Source of the DNA: JAHEJA01 sp965656445
GTDB taxonomy: Bacteria; Pseudomonadota; Alphaproteobacteria; Rhodobacterales; Rhodobacteraceae
Direction: 5' to 3'
Assembly: GCA_965656445.1 (NCBI GenBank)
Contig: CBFHKO010000011.1
Coordinates: 1-61,250 of the forward strand
Length of the DNA: 61,250 nt
How positions within the stretch are numbered: the stretch's first letter is position 1; each line of letters starts with the position of its first letter. A program made the translations under genes and the position numbers. A model generated the notes under the pieces. That model did no database searches, was not told the origin of the DNA, and was given only the letters and a program-made list of their open reading frames with translations. Below are positions 50,139-59,002 of the stretch, in pieces.

Positions 50139-51389
50139 CTAGCTCAGTTCCACAAGAGCGTGGCGTTTTTTGCCGGCGCTGAGTTTGATGGGCGAGGTAA
50201 GGTCCGCAGTTGTGATCATGAGCCCTGCATCAGAGAGCGGTTCATCATTAAGTTTGGCGCCGTTTTCAGACATCAGACGCTTTGCTTCTTTGCCTGATTT
50301 GACAAGGCCTGATTTCACCAGAAGCTGAATGATTGACAGACCGTCGCCGATATCTTCGGCAGTCACAGTAACCGTGGGCAAATCAGCCCCGATGCCGCCT
50401 TTTTCAAAGACTTCACGTGCTGTGGCCTCGGCTGCTTGTGCCGCTGCTGCGCCGTGGAGCAAGGTGGTGACTTCGTTCGCCAAAGTGACTTTGGCTGCGT
50501 TGATATCAGAGCCTTCAAGGGCGCCGAGGCGATCGCATTCATCGATTGGAAGTTCGGTGTAGAGTTTCAAGAACCGTCCGACATCCGCATCCGTTGTATT
50601 GCGCCAGAATTGCCAGAATTCATATGGGCTGAGCAAATCGGCATTTAGCCAGACCGCACCATTTTGGGATTTGCCCATCTTTTTGCCATCAGAGGTGGTC
50701 AAGAGGGGCGTCGTCAGGCCAAAGATTTCGCCATTATTCACGCGGCGGGTGAGGTCGATGCCATTCACAATATTGCCCCATTGATCCGACCCACCCATTT
50801 GCAACATACAGCCGTAGCGGGCGTTCAGTTCCAAGAAATCATAGGCCTGAAGGATCATGTAGTTGAATTCAAGGAAGGACAGGGATTGTTCCCGATCAAG
50901 GCGCGATTTTACTGATTCAAAAGCCAACATACGGTTCACCGAAAAATGACGGCCAATATCGCGTAAAAAATCGAGGTAGTTCAGGTTATCAAGCCATTCA
51001 GCGTTATTGATCATCAAGGCATCGGACGGCGCATCGCCATAAGACATATAAGAGGCAAAAACCTTTTTGATACCCGCGATGTTGCTGTCAATTTGTTCTG
51101 GCGTCAAAAGGGGGCGTTCATCGGCCCGAAAGGAAGGATCGCCCACTTTGGTTGTGCCACCGCCCATCAATGTGATCGGCTTGCCGCCTGTTTTCTGTAA
51201 CCACCGCAGCATCATGATCTGAATCAAGCTGCCCACATGGAGAGAAGAGGCCGTTGCATCAAATCCGATATAGGCCGGCATGCCACCCTTTAAGAGCGCG
51301 GCGTCCAAGCCTTCATAATCGGTACAATCGGCGACAAAGCCACGTTCGATCATGATATTTAGAAAATCGGATTTTGGTTTAAAGGTCAT
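50139..51389 (-). CDS. tyrS: Tyrosyl-tRNA synthetase
   Basis: TyrRS charges tRNA-Tyr. The 416-residue protein shows the HIGH-equivalent HVGSL (about 51-55), the KMSKS-equivalent KMGKS in TSDGKKMGKSQNGAVW (about 234-238), GGSDQWGNIVNGIDL, and a C-terminal S4 RNA-binding domain (SGLVKSGKEAKRLMSENGAKLND). Length and motifs fit TyrRS group 1. It is divergent from anmK with about 60 bases between starts. Confidence 0.96.
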   Translation of the reverse strand: MTFKPKSDFLNIMIERGFVADCTDYEGLDAALLKGGMPAYIGFDATASSLHVGSLIQIMMLRWLQKTGGKPITLMGGGTTKVGDPSFRADERPLLTPEQIDSNIAGIKKVFASYMSYGDAPSDALMINNAEWLDNLNYLDFLRDIGRHFSVNRMLAFESVKSRLDREQSLSFLEFNYMILQAYDFLELNARYGCMLQMGGSDQWGNIVNGIDLTRRVNNGEIFGLTTPLLTTSDGKKMGKSQNGAVWLNADLLSPYEFWQFWRNTTDADVGRFLKLYTELPIDECDRLGALEGSDINAAKVTLANEVTTLLHGAAAAQAAEATAREVFEKGGIGADLPTVTVTAEDIGDGLSIIQLLVKSGLVKSGKEAKRLMSENGAKLNDEPLSDAGLMITTADLTSPIKLSAGKKRHALVELS

Positions 51390-51452
51390 CTCTTGCCCCT
51401 GTAGCTATCTTGCGTCATGTCTATAGCTATCTTTCTGGGTAAGGAAAAGGTC

Positions 51453-52553
51453 ATGTTTGACAAAAGACCGCTGCGTGTTGTTGGCGCGATGTCTGGGACG
51501 TCTTTGGACGGGGTGGATGTGGCGGAAATCGTTACGGATGGCGAGGTGATTTTCGACTTTGGGGTCTCGTCCTATGTGCCTTATAGTGAGGCTCAGCAGG
51601 GTATTTTGCGTGCTGCTTTGGGGCAGTGGCAGGATGGTGACATAGCTGAGGCGTCGCAGGTCGTTCAACAGGTGCATTTGGAGGCAATAACCCCCTTTAA
51701 AGAGGCTGAATTGATTGGGTTTCACGGTCAAACCTTGGCCCATGACCCCCGTGGTCGTGGAACGCATCAGATCGGGGATGGCGCAGGTTTGGCACAGGCT
51801 TTGGGTCGTCCTGTTGCATGGGATTTTCGCAGTGCAGATGTGGGGATTGGTGGGCAAGGGGCGCCGCTTGCGCCGTTTTTCCATTTTGCCTGTGCGAAAT
51901 GGATTGAGGCCACTGGCCCGATTGCCTTTTTAAATCTGGGCGGTGTAGGGAATATCACCTGGGTTGATCCGCAAAAATCATCGCCAGAGGAACGCGGCGC
52001 CTTGATTGCCTTTGACACAGGGCCAGCCAATGCGCCGATCAATGATTTGATGCGCGCGCGTCTGGCTCGTCCATATGATCAAGATGGCGCGTCGGCGGCG
52101 CAGGGGCGCGTTGTTGAGGGGGCTTTGGAATTGTTCTTAGAGGCTCCGTATTTTCGCAAGCTTCCCCCTAAATCATTAGATCGAAATGATTTTTCTGTGA
52201 TGCTGGACTTGGTGCGTGAATTGAAAACAGAGGATGCAGTGGCAACACTCACCTCAATGGTAGCCGCCTCTGTTATGCAAGCGATGGAGCATTGTCCGAT
52301 TGCACCAACGCAGCTCTTGGTTACGGGCGGGGGGCGGCACAATCCTGTTATGATGCAGATGATAGCGGCCTGTGTTGAGTGCGAGGTTATCCCTGTCGAA
52401 GAGGTCGGCCTTGATGGAGATATGCTAGAGGCGCAGGCCTTTGCCTATTTGGCGGCGCGTGTGGCGCGAGGGCTTGCGACATCGGCGCCCATGACAACAG
52501 GGGTGCCGATGTTGGTTGGTGGGGGCGTTGTGTCCTATCCCGATGGTGACTGA
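51453..52553 (+). CDS. anmK: Anhydro-N-acetylmuramic acid kinase
   Basis: AnmK phosphorylates and opens 1,6-anhydroMurNAc to MurNAc-6-phosphate in cell wall recycling. The 366-residue ASKHA-fold protein has GAMSGTSLDGVDVA (about 10-23), FHGQTLAHDP, FLNLGGVGNITW and TGGGRHNP (about 299-306). The frame opens at 51417; ATG 51453 with AAGGA seven bases upstream is preferred. Its 3' end overlaps the convergent aldolase gene by 19 bases. Confidence 0.93.
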   Translation: MFDKRPLRVVGAMSGTSLDGVDVAEIVTDGEVIFDFGVSSYVPYSEAQQGILRAALGQWQDGDIAEASQVVQQVHLEAITPFKEAELIGFHGQTLAHDPRGRGTHQIGDGAGLAQALGRPVAWDFRSADVGIGGQGAPLAPFFHFACAKWIEATGPIAFLNLGGVGNITWVDPQKSSPEERGALIAFDTGPANAPINDLMRARLARPYDQDGASAAQGRVVEGALELFLEAPYFRKLPPKSLDRNDFSVMLDLVRELKTEDAVATLTSMVAASVMQAMEHCPIAPTQLLVTGGGRHNPVMMQMIAACVECEVIPVEEVGLDGDMLEAQAFAYLAARVARGLATSAPMTTGVPMLVGGGVVSYPDGD

Positions 52554-53314
52554 CGGAATTTATCGGCTAAGGCGCGTATGTGCTGTGCAAGCGTAAATAT
52601 ATCGGCTCCAACGGCGGTAAATTCGACACCCATGTCAATGTATCGCTGCGTTTGAGCATCATCAAAGGACACGATCCCCGCGGGTTTCCCAGCCTCTTTG
52701 AGGCGTTTAAACGTGGCATCAATTGTTTGCTGCACCTCAGGATGATTAGGCTGTCCTGGATAGCCCATGTCGGCGGATAAATCGGCGGGACCAATAAAGA
52801 TGCCGTCGATACCATCAACCTTTAGAATGTCATCTAACGCCTCTAATCCCGCGCGTGTTTCTATTTGAATCAGCAGGCACATTTGATCGTCCGCTGTTTG
52901 GACATAATCCGTTATCTTGTTGAATTGGCTTGCGCGTGCCAAAGCGCCGCCCATGCCACGACGTCCTTTTGGCGCATAGCGCATGGCGGCCACCAAATCG
53001 CGCGCTTGTTCTGCGCTTTCGACCATCGGAACCAAAAGCGTTTGTGCGCCAACGTCAAGGATCTGTTTGATGAAAACCTCGTCTCCGATCGGGATGCGAA
53101 CAACAGGAGAGACATCAAATCCAGCAAGCACCTGTAATTGAGCGAGAAGGCTGCGGATATCATTTGGGGCATGTTCGCCATCCAATAAAATCCAATCAAA
53201 CCCTGCTGTTGCAAGTACTTCGGTTGCATAGGGGTCGGCAAAAGAGGCCCAGCACCCGATTTGGACTGTGTCCGAGGATAATCGCTGTTTGAATTGGTTT
53301 ATTGGCACTGGCAT
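52535..53314 (-). CDS. HpcH/HpaI family aldolase
   Basis: A 259-residue TIM-barrel class II metal aldolase. Motifs: GCWASFADPYATEVLATAGFDW, the metal-binding LLDGEHAPND, PVVRIP, LLVPMVESAEQA and IETRAGLEALDDI, FIGPADLSADMG. Family members split 4-hydroxy-2-oxo acids into pyruvate and an aldehyde; the physiological substrate is open. The frame begins at 53344, but ATG 53314 has AGGA six bases upstream. The radical SAM gene lies upstream on the same strand, 81 bases away. Confidence 0.9.
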   Translation of the reverse strand: MPVPINQFKQRLSSDTVQIGCWASFADPYATEVLATAGFDWILLDGEHAPNDIRSLLAQLQVLAGFDVSPVVRIPIGDEVFIKQILDVGAQTLLVPMVESAEQARDLVAAMRYAPKGRRGMGGALARASQFNKITDYVQTADDQMCLLIQIETRAGLEALDDILKVDGIDGIFIGPADLSADMGYPGQPNHPEVQQTIDATFKRLKEAGKPAGIVSFDDAQTQRYIDMGVEFTAVGADIFTLAQHIRALADKFRQSPSG

Positions 53315-53395
53315 TGGATGTCCTATCGATTGTATCTTGGGCAATGATTGCGCAATTTTGTTCGGGACGTCAAAGCCTATTTCAGGATAATCCGC

Positions 53396-54346
53396 TTATG
53401 AACACGACGCTCCACCCAAGACACAGAATTTCGCGCAATGCGGATGATTAAGCTGGACAGGCTCTGCTGCTTCACTCAGGCTATGTCCCATTTCAAAAGC
53501 TTGATCATAGGCCAGCAAGGTACAGGCCAAAACAACAGGTTTCTCAGCCCCCTTACGTTTCACTACCATACGCGAAGAGGCGCACATTGGGCTATCAGGG
53601 GCTTTGCCTAAGATAGACCAACACTCAGTTGTGATTTCGGGGACTTCGACGGTTTCATCCATTTCGGGGAACAAAACCGTTTGCGATGGGGAAAAGGCGT
53701 CAATATTGAAATTATGGCTTTCAAACAAAGATTTATAGCCCGTTCTTGACTCTTCATCACTGTCGCCCCAAACGGTGCGCCCTGCAACGGCCATTTGAAT
53801 TCCAACATCGCGGAGCCACGACATGCCTTCAAGCGTTATGTCAAAACTTCCCTTGCCGCGTTCCTCGTCATGGCGGTCTTTGGAATGATGATCCAAAGAA
53901 ATGCGCAGGGTTAGTTTGTCACCATATGTTTGCTGTAACTCTTCTAAACCAGATTTAATCCGCTTGCGCATCATGGGGCGCATTGCATTGGTTAATACCA
54001 AACAGTCAAAGCCGCGACTTAGAACGTCTTCTAACATCGCAATAATGTCAGGGTTCATAAAGGGCTCACCACCCGTGAAGCCAATCTCATGAAAGGGCAT
54101 GCCAGTCTCGGCAATTTGGTCCAAATAGTCGGACACTTCGGCCGCTGTCATATAGACAAGTCGGTCATTGGTGGGCGAGCTTTCAATGTAACAATTCACG
54201 CATTCGATGTTGCACAAGGTGCCTGTGTTGAACCAAAGCGTCTCTGGTCGCGAAAAGGCAACAGAAGCGCGTGCTTCTCCTTTGGCTGTGACAAAGGGGT
54301 CTTGGAATTTACCGATGTTCGCGGTTGGAGTGGTGACGTCTTTCAT
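53396..54346 (-). CDS. Radical SAM protein with C-terminal cysteine cluster
   Basis: A 316-residue radical SAM enzyme. The [4Fe-4S] motif is CNIECVNC (Cys45, Cys49, Cys52), followed by the SAM-binding GFTGGEPFMNPD (about 88-99) and the barrel strands LTLRISLDHHS and IDAFSPSQT. The C-terminal third adds several cysteines: one in PMCASSR, one in ACTLL, and Cys304, Cys308 and Cys315 in HCAKFCVLGGASCS at the very end, suggesting an auxiliary iron-sulfur cluster. No precursor peptide gene is visible beside it, and the substrate is unknown. It is divergent from zwf. Confidence 0.85.
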   Translation of the reverse strand: MKDVTTPTANIGKFQDPFVTAKGEARASVAFSRPETLWFNTGTLCNIECVNCYIESSPTNDRLVYMTAAEVSDYLDQIAETGMPFHEIGFTGGEPFMNPDIIAMLEDVLSRGFDCLVLTNAMRPMMRKRIKSGLEELQQTYGDKLTLRISLDHHSKDRHDEERGKGSFDITLEGMSWLRDVGIQMAVAGRTVWGDSDEESRTGYKSLFESHNFNIDAFSPSQTVLFPEMDETVEVPEITTECWSILGKAPDSPMCASSRMVVKRKGAEKPVVLACTLLAYDQAFEMGHSLSEAAEPVQLNHPHCAKFCVLGGASCS

Positions 54347-54487
54347 CTATCGGCCTTTTGAGAAAACATGTTATACAAGGCTTATCAAGTTTTTTGCGCA
54401 AACAAAGCAGCTATACCCCTAAATGACAAAAAAGTTATCACATTGTGTTACTAGACTTTCTCAGAGGGGTTCTGTAAATGAACCTCA

Positions 54488-54501
54488 AGTTAGCGCTAAC
54501 A
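54488..54501 (+). promoter_or_regulatory. LacI-family-like operator upstream of zwf
   Basis: AGTTAGCGCTAACA matches the pattern TGnTAnCGnTAnCA at all but the first base and has the symmetric CG centre of LacI-type sites. It lies 47 bases before the zwf start. In Rhodobacter the LacI-type CceR controls Entner-Doudoroff genes, so this is a good CceR candidate (inference). Confidence 0.65.
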
Positions 54502-54547
54502 GGGATTGTTTGATGGTCCTGATGAGACAGAAAAAGAGGACTTAGAC

Positions 54548-55993
54548 ATGGTTTCACGCGTAATTCCTGTGGATCCCTTTGATTTGGTGATTTTCGGAGG
54601 CACTGGTGATTTGGCGCGGCGCAAAATTTTGCCCGGTCTCTATCGTCGGTTTGCATCGGGTCAAATGCCCGAACACGCCCGCATCATTGGTGCGGCGCGC
54701 ACGGATATGGACGATGCCGGCTATCGCCAGATGATCTCAGATGCCATTGATGAATTTGGCGGTGATTTGGACAAATCACAGGTTCCGGCGTTTTTGGATA
54801 ATTTGGGCTATGTCTGTATCGATGCCAAAGGGTCCGGCGGTTGGGAGGAATTGTCTTCTCGTATGCGCGAGGGATTCGTGCGTGCGTTCTATTTCTCGGT
54901 TGCGCCTTCATTGTTTGGGGATTTGGCCGAGCGGTTGCACGATCACGGAATTGCCCTGTCTGATAGTCGGATCGTTGTGGAAAAACCCTTTGGGCGCGAT
55001 TTGGAAACGGCCAAGGAATTGAATGGGGTGCTTGCACGTCATTTTAACGAAGATCAGATTTATCGCATCGACCACTATTTGGGCAAAGAAACCGTTCAAA
55101 ACCTGATGGCGGTTCGCTTTGGCAATATGCTGTTTGAGCCGCTTTGGAATGCGCAATACGTTGACCACGTTCAAATCACAGTTGCGGAAACCGTCGATGT
55201 TGGTGGCCGTGGCGGGTATTATGACAAATCTGGTGCTATGCGCGATATGGTGCAAAACCACTTGATGCAGCTCTTATGCCTGATTGCGATGGAGCCGCCA
55301 GCGCGGTTTGAACCAGATGCCGTTCGCGATGAAAAGCTTAAAGTAATTCGCGCCCTTGATCCTGTTGAACCGCACCACATTGTACGCGGTCAATATGGCA
55401 ATGCAACTGATCCTGAAGGGTATCGTGCGCATGCGGAAAATCCGCGCTCGCGCACAGAAAGCTATGTTGCCATGAAAACCCACATTAGCAATTGGCGATG
55501 GGCGGGAACGCCGTTCTATTTGCGCACAGGTAAAAACCTACGAGCGCGCACCTCTGAGATTGCTGTTGTGTTCAAAGAAACGCCGCATTCGATCTTTGGT
55601 CCTGACGCAGGAAGCCATAGAAATTCTTTGATCATCCGCCTTCAACCAGATGAGGGCATCACAATGGACGTGACCATCAAGGAACCGGGTCCAGGGGGCA
55701 TGCGTTTGATTGATGTGCCTCTTGATATGACATTCGCCGAAGCCTTGGGTCCAGATGTCGAGGATGTGCCTGATGCCTATGAGCGCCTGATAATGGATGT
55801 GATCCGTGGGAATCAAACGCTCTTTATGCGCGGTGACGAGGTTGAGGCCGCTTGGGCCTGGACCGATCCGATTATTCAGGGGTGGGAAACACGCAATGAT
55901 GTGCCAAAACCTTACGACGCAGGCAGCGCGGGACCAGATGATGCGTTGATGCTCATGCATCGAGATGGACGTAAATGGCGGGAGATCCGATAA
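54548..55993 (+). CDS. zwf: Glucose-6-phosphate dehydrogenase
   Basis: Zwf oxidises glucose-6-phosphate to 6-phosphogluconolactone with NADP+ and opens the Entner-Doudoroff route. The 481-residue protein has the Rossmann motif FGGTGDLARRK (about 15-25), EKPFGRD, and the substrate-binding active site RIDHYLGKE (about 173-181). ATG 54548 has GAGGA eight bases upstream. The stop overlaps the pgl start by one base (TAATG). An operator-like palindrome lies in its promoter region. Confidence 0.96.
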   Translation: MVSRVIPVDPFDLVIFGGTGDLARRKILPGLYRRFASGQMPEHARIIGAARTDMDDAGYRQMISDAIDEFGGDLDKSQVPAFLDNLGYVCIDAKGSGGWEELSSRMREGFVRAFYFSVAPSLFGDLAERLHDHGIALSDSRIVVEKPFGRDLETAKELNGVLARHFNEDQIYRIDHYLGKETVQNLMAVRFGNMLFEPLWNAQYVDHVQITVAETVDVGGRGGYYDKSGAMRDMVQNHLMQLLCLIAMEPPARFEPDAVRDEKLKVIRALDPVEPHHIVRGQYGNATDPEGYRAHAENPRSRTESYVAMKTHISNWRWAGTPFYLRTGKNLRARTSEIAVVFKETPHSIFGPDAGSHRNSLIIRLQPDEGITMDVTIKEPGPGGMRLIDVPLDMTFAEALGPDVEDVPDAYERLIMDVIRGNQTLFMRGDEVEAAWAWTDPIIQGWETRNDVPKPYDAGSAGPDDALMLMHRDGRKWREIR

Positions 55994-56664
55994 TGGAGTT
56001 TAATGAATACCCTGATCGCGATATGTTGATCCTCGATTTATCTAATCAAATCGTGGATGATCTGAGCGATGCTTTGCACCACAAAGACCGCGTCACTCTT
56101 TCTGTTCCCGGTGGCACGACACCTGGCCCAATCTTTGATGAACTCAGCAGTGTTGATATGCATTGGGATCGTGTGAATGTCTGTTTGAATGATGAACGTT
56201 GGGTGCCTGAAACATCCGATCGCTCGAATACCACATTGTTGCGTAACCGCCTCTTGGTGGGGCAAGCGGCCTCTGCGACGCTCCTGCCGATGTATGCGGA
56301 TTTTGCAACGCCCGAGGAGGGCCTGCCAAGCTTGGCGCCTGCCTTTGATGCGGTTTTGCCAATTGATGTGTTACTTGTTGGCATGGGTGCGGATATGCAT
56401 ACAGCCTCGCTTTTCCCCGGTGCGGATCAGCTTGAACTAGCGCTCTCCTCTCATGCGCCAAGCTTGCTTGCCATGCGGGCTGCGGGCGCGCCTGAGCCGC
56501 GGATCACTTTGTCAGCGCCCGTTCTGAATGGCGCGATTGCCAAGCATGTTGTGATCTTTGGTGATGAAAAACGCACAGCCTTAGAGGCAGCACAGCATTT
56601 GGACCCGATCCAAGCGCCGATTAAATCAATTTTGTCTGGTGCCAAGGTGCATTGGGCCGCGTAA
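55993..56664 (+). CDS. pgl: 6-phosphogluconolactonase
   Basis: Pgl hydrolyses the lactone made by Zwf. The 223-residue protein of the NagB-like fold has SVPGGTTPGPIFDEL (about 36-50), VCLNDERWVPETSDRSN (about 62-78) and VGMGADMHTASLFPGA (about 127-142), the usual DevB-type motifs. The start overlaps the zwf stop. pgi follows 16 bases after the stop. Confidence 0.94.
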   Translation: MEFNEYPDRDMLILDLSNQIVDDLSDALHHKDRVTLSVPGGTTPGPIFDELSSVDMHWDRVNVCLNDERWVPETSDRSNTTLLRNRLLVGQAASATLLPMYADFATPEEGLPSLAPAFDAVLPIDVLLVGMGADMHTASLFPGADQLELALSSHAPSLLAMRAAGAPEPRITLSAPVLNGAIAKHVVIFGDEKRTALEAAQHLDPIQAPIKSILSGAKVHWAA

Positions 56665-56680
56665 ATTAGGAACCACCTTT

Positions 56681-58282
56681 ATGTTTGATACATTGAAATC
56701 CAACTGGGCCTCTGTGACAGATCGCTCAATCCTATCCCTATTTGATGACCCCAACCGTGCCTCAGAGTTTTCTGTGCGGTTTGAGGATATGGTTTTGGAT
56801 TATTCCAAGACGAATATAGACCGTGACGCTATGGCGGATTTAATCGCTTTGGCAACATCACGAGACGTGGCACAAAAGCGTGATGCTATGTTTTCAGGTG
56901 CAAAAATCAATGACACCGAAGGCCGCGCTGTTTTGCATACGGCCTTGCGCAATTTAGACAATCGCCCGATAGACGTAGATGGCGAAAACGTCATGCCAGA
57001 GGTCTTGGCTGTTTTGGATCGTATGGGCGAGTTTGCTGAGGCCGTTCGAAATGGAACAGTCCAAGGGCAGGGCGGTGCGATTACCGATGTTGTCAATATT
57101 GGCATTGGTGGTTCTGATCTCGGACCAGCTATGGCAACTTTGGCCTTGGCCCCGTTTCATGATGGCCCCAAGTGTCACTATGTTTCAAACGTGGATGGCG
57201 CGCATATCAATGATGTGCTCGAACCGCTCAATCCTGAAACAACCTTGGTGATTGTGGCGTCCAAGACCTTTACCACTATTGAAACCATGACCAATGCACA
57301 GACGGCCAAGGATTGGATGGCGAAAACCGTCGCGGACCCTGCAGCCCAATTCGCGGCTGTGTCCACGGCGGCGGACAAAACCGCAGCCTTTGGAATTGCA
57401 TCCGAACGTGTCTTTGGGTTCGAGGACTGGGTTGGGGGCCGTTATTCCATGTGGGGGCCGATTGGCTTGCCTGTCATGTTGGCGATTGGGGCGGATCATT
57501 TCCGCGCCTTTTTGCAAGGCGCCCAGGATATGGATCGCCATTTCCAAGAGGCCGAGTTTTCAGAGAACATGCCTGTTCTTTTGGCTTTGGTTGGGATTTG
57601 GCACAATCAAATCTGTGATTACGCAACCCGTGCGGTTTTGCCCTATGATCAACGACTTACGCGGTTGGCCGCCTATTTTCAACAGTTGGAAATGGAAAGC
57701 AATGGCAAGGGTGTGTCCATGGATGGGGCGGATTTACCCTATCATTCTGGGCCCGTTGTTTGGGGCGAGCCAGGGACCAATGGACAACATGCGTTTTACC
57801 AACTGATCCACCAAGGCACGCGGGTCATCCCTTGCGAATTTATGGTCGCGGCAAAGGGGCATGAGCCAAATCTAAAGCATCATCATCAACTCTTGGTCGC
57901 GAATTGTTTGGCGCAATCTGAGGCATTGATGCGGGGGCGTTCGCTTGATGAGGCACGTAGCCTGATGGCGGCCAAAGGGTTTGAGGGGGCCGAGCTAGAT
58001 CGCCAAGCGCGTCATCGTGTGTTCAAGGGAAACCGTCCGTCAACCACATTGGTCTATCCCCAACTCACGCCTCAGATGTTGGGCCGCATTGTGGCGCTCT
58101 ATGAACATCGCGTCTTTGTCGAAGGGGTTATCCTTGGGCTCAATAGCTTTGATCAATGGGGCGTTGAGCTTGGCAAAGAGCTGGCTACGGCACTGGGCCC
58201 AGTTGTTAGCGGTGCGACCTCATCCGAGGGTAAAGACCCCTCAACCCGTGCACTGGTTGATTTCGTGCTCAATAATCAATGA
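56681..58282 (+). CDS. pgi: Glucose-6-phosphate isomerase
   Basis: Pgi interconverts glucose-6-phosphate and fructose-6-phosphate. The 533-residue protein has the signatures VNIGIGGSDLGPAM (about 135-148), GGRYSMWGPIG (about 252-262), the catalytic glutamate in NGKGVSMDG region, the HQGTRVIPCEF His and the C-terminal SFDQWGVELGKELA. TAGGAACC precedes the ATG at 56681. It is the last gene of zwf-pgl-pgi; its terminator overlaps the next convergent gene. Confidence 0.96.
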   Translation: MFDTLKSNWASVTDRSILSLFDDPNRASEFSVRFEDMVLDYSKTNIDRDAMADLIALATSRDVAQKRDAMFSGAKINDTEGRAVLHTALRNLDNRPIDVDGENVMPEVLAVLDRMGEFAEAVRNGTVQGQGGAITDVVNIGIGGSDLGPAMATLALAPFHDGPKCHYVSNVDGAHINDVLEPLNPETTLVIVASKTFTTIETMTNAQTAKDWMAKTVADPAAQFAAVSTAADKTAAFGIASERVFGFEDWVGGRYSMWGPIGLPVMLAIGADHFRAFLQGAQDMDRHFQEAEFSENMPVLLALVGIWHNQICDYATRAVLPYDQRLTRLAAYFQQLEMESNGKGVSMDGADLPYHSGPVVWGEPGTNGQHAFYQLIHQGTRVIPCEFMVAAKGHEPNLKHHHQLLVANCLAQSEALMRGRSLDEARSLMAAKGFEGAELDRQARHRVFKGNRPSTTLVYPQLTPQMLGRIVALYEHRVFVEGVILGLNSFDQWGVELGKELATALGPVVSGATSSEGKDPSTRALVDFVLNNQ

Positions 58283-58285
58283 ACC

Positions 58286-58312
58286 AATCAGCTCCACGCG
58301 AGCTGATTTTTT
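58286..58312 (+). terminator. Intrinsic terminator of pgi inside the 3' end of the M48 gene
   Basis: ATCAGCTC (58287-58294) / GAGCTGAT (58300-58307), 5-base loop, then T-run. It overlaps the last codons of the convergent M48 protease gene, which therefore encodes it. Confidence 0.85.
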
Positions 58313-58965
58313 CGAATTGCGGCTATGCGGTCTTCTGTTTTGGGGTGGCTCATCATCCAAGCAGGGGTCGCACCGCGATTGCCTGTGAGCTTGTCCAAGT
58401 TTTCGAATAATGAAATTTGCGCATCGACACCGATGCCGGCTTTGATCATGAGGGCTGAGGCATATTCATCCGCTTCAAATTCATCGCTTCGGCTCAGTTT
58501 CGCCATGAGCAAGCTGCCGATCATATTGGCAATCCATGCGCCAATGCCAGGAATGAAGCGCGACAAAACCATGCCAAGCGCTACGCGCATTGCGTTTTGA
58601 CCCGAGAAATCAATCATCCTACGGCGGGAATGTCCAAGGGCCACATGACCCAATTCATGCGCAATGACAGAGGCCAATTCATCAACGGTGACTGAGCCTT
58701 CATTCAGTTTGTTCATAAATCCGCGCGTGATGAAAATGCGCCCATCTGGTGCGGCGAGCCCATTGATTGGCTCGACTTCGTGGATATAGACCTTGATGTC
58801 TGTCACACCCAAGGCGGCGGCCATGCGATCCAAGACTGATTTAAACCGTGGATCATGCAGCCGCGTCGATTGTTGGTTCAACGACTGCTTGAGCCGCCAA
58901 GCCGAGAATTGATACATCACCAATCCATAGAGGATCGCGAGGAGGATGGGTGTAAACTTTAACAT
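58288..58965 (-). CDS. M48 family metalloprotease (HtpX-like, small form)
   Basis: A 225-residue membrane-linked zinc protease with a membrane helix at the start (about 4-22), HELGH at 103-107, a hydrophobic helix (about 124-155) and the third ligand glutamate in SDEFEADEYA. The C-terminal PAWMMSHPKTEDRI is the M48B/C mark. It lacks the second long membrane pair of true HtpX and is shorter than BepA; it may be a single-domain HtpX or Oma1-like quality-control protease. Confidence 0.85.
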   Translation of the reverse strand: MLKFTPILLAILYGLVMYQFSAWRLKQSLNQQSTRLHDPRFKSVLDRMAAALGVTDIKVYIHEVEPINGLAAPDGRIFITRGFMNKLNEGSVTVDELASVIAHELGHVALGHSRRRMIDFSGQNAMRVALGMVLSRFIPGIGAWIANMIGSLLMAKLSRSDEFEADEYASALMIKAGIGVDAQISLFENLDKLTGNRGATPAWMMSHPKTEDRIAAIRKNQLAWS

Positions 58966-59002
58966 AGGCTGAATATGGCTGTTTTGCTTTGTGAAACAAG
59001 CC

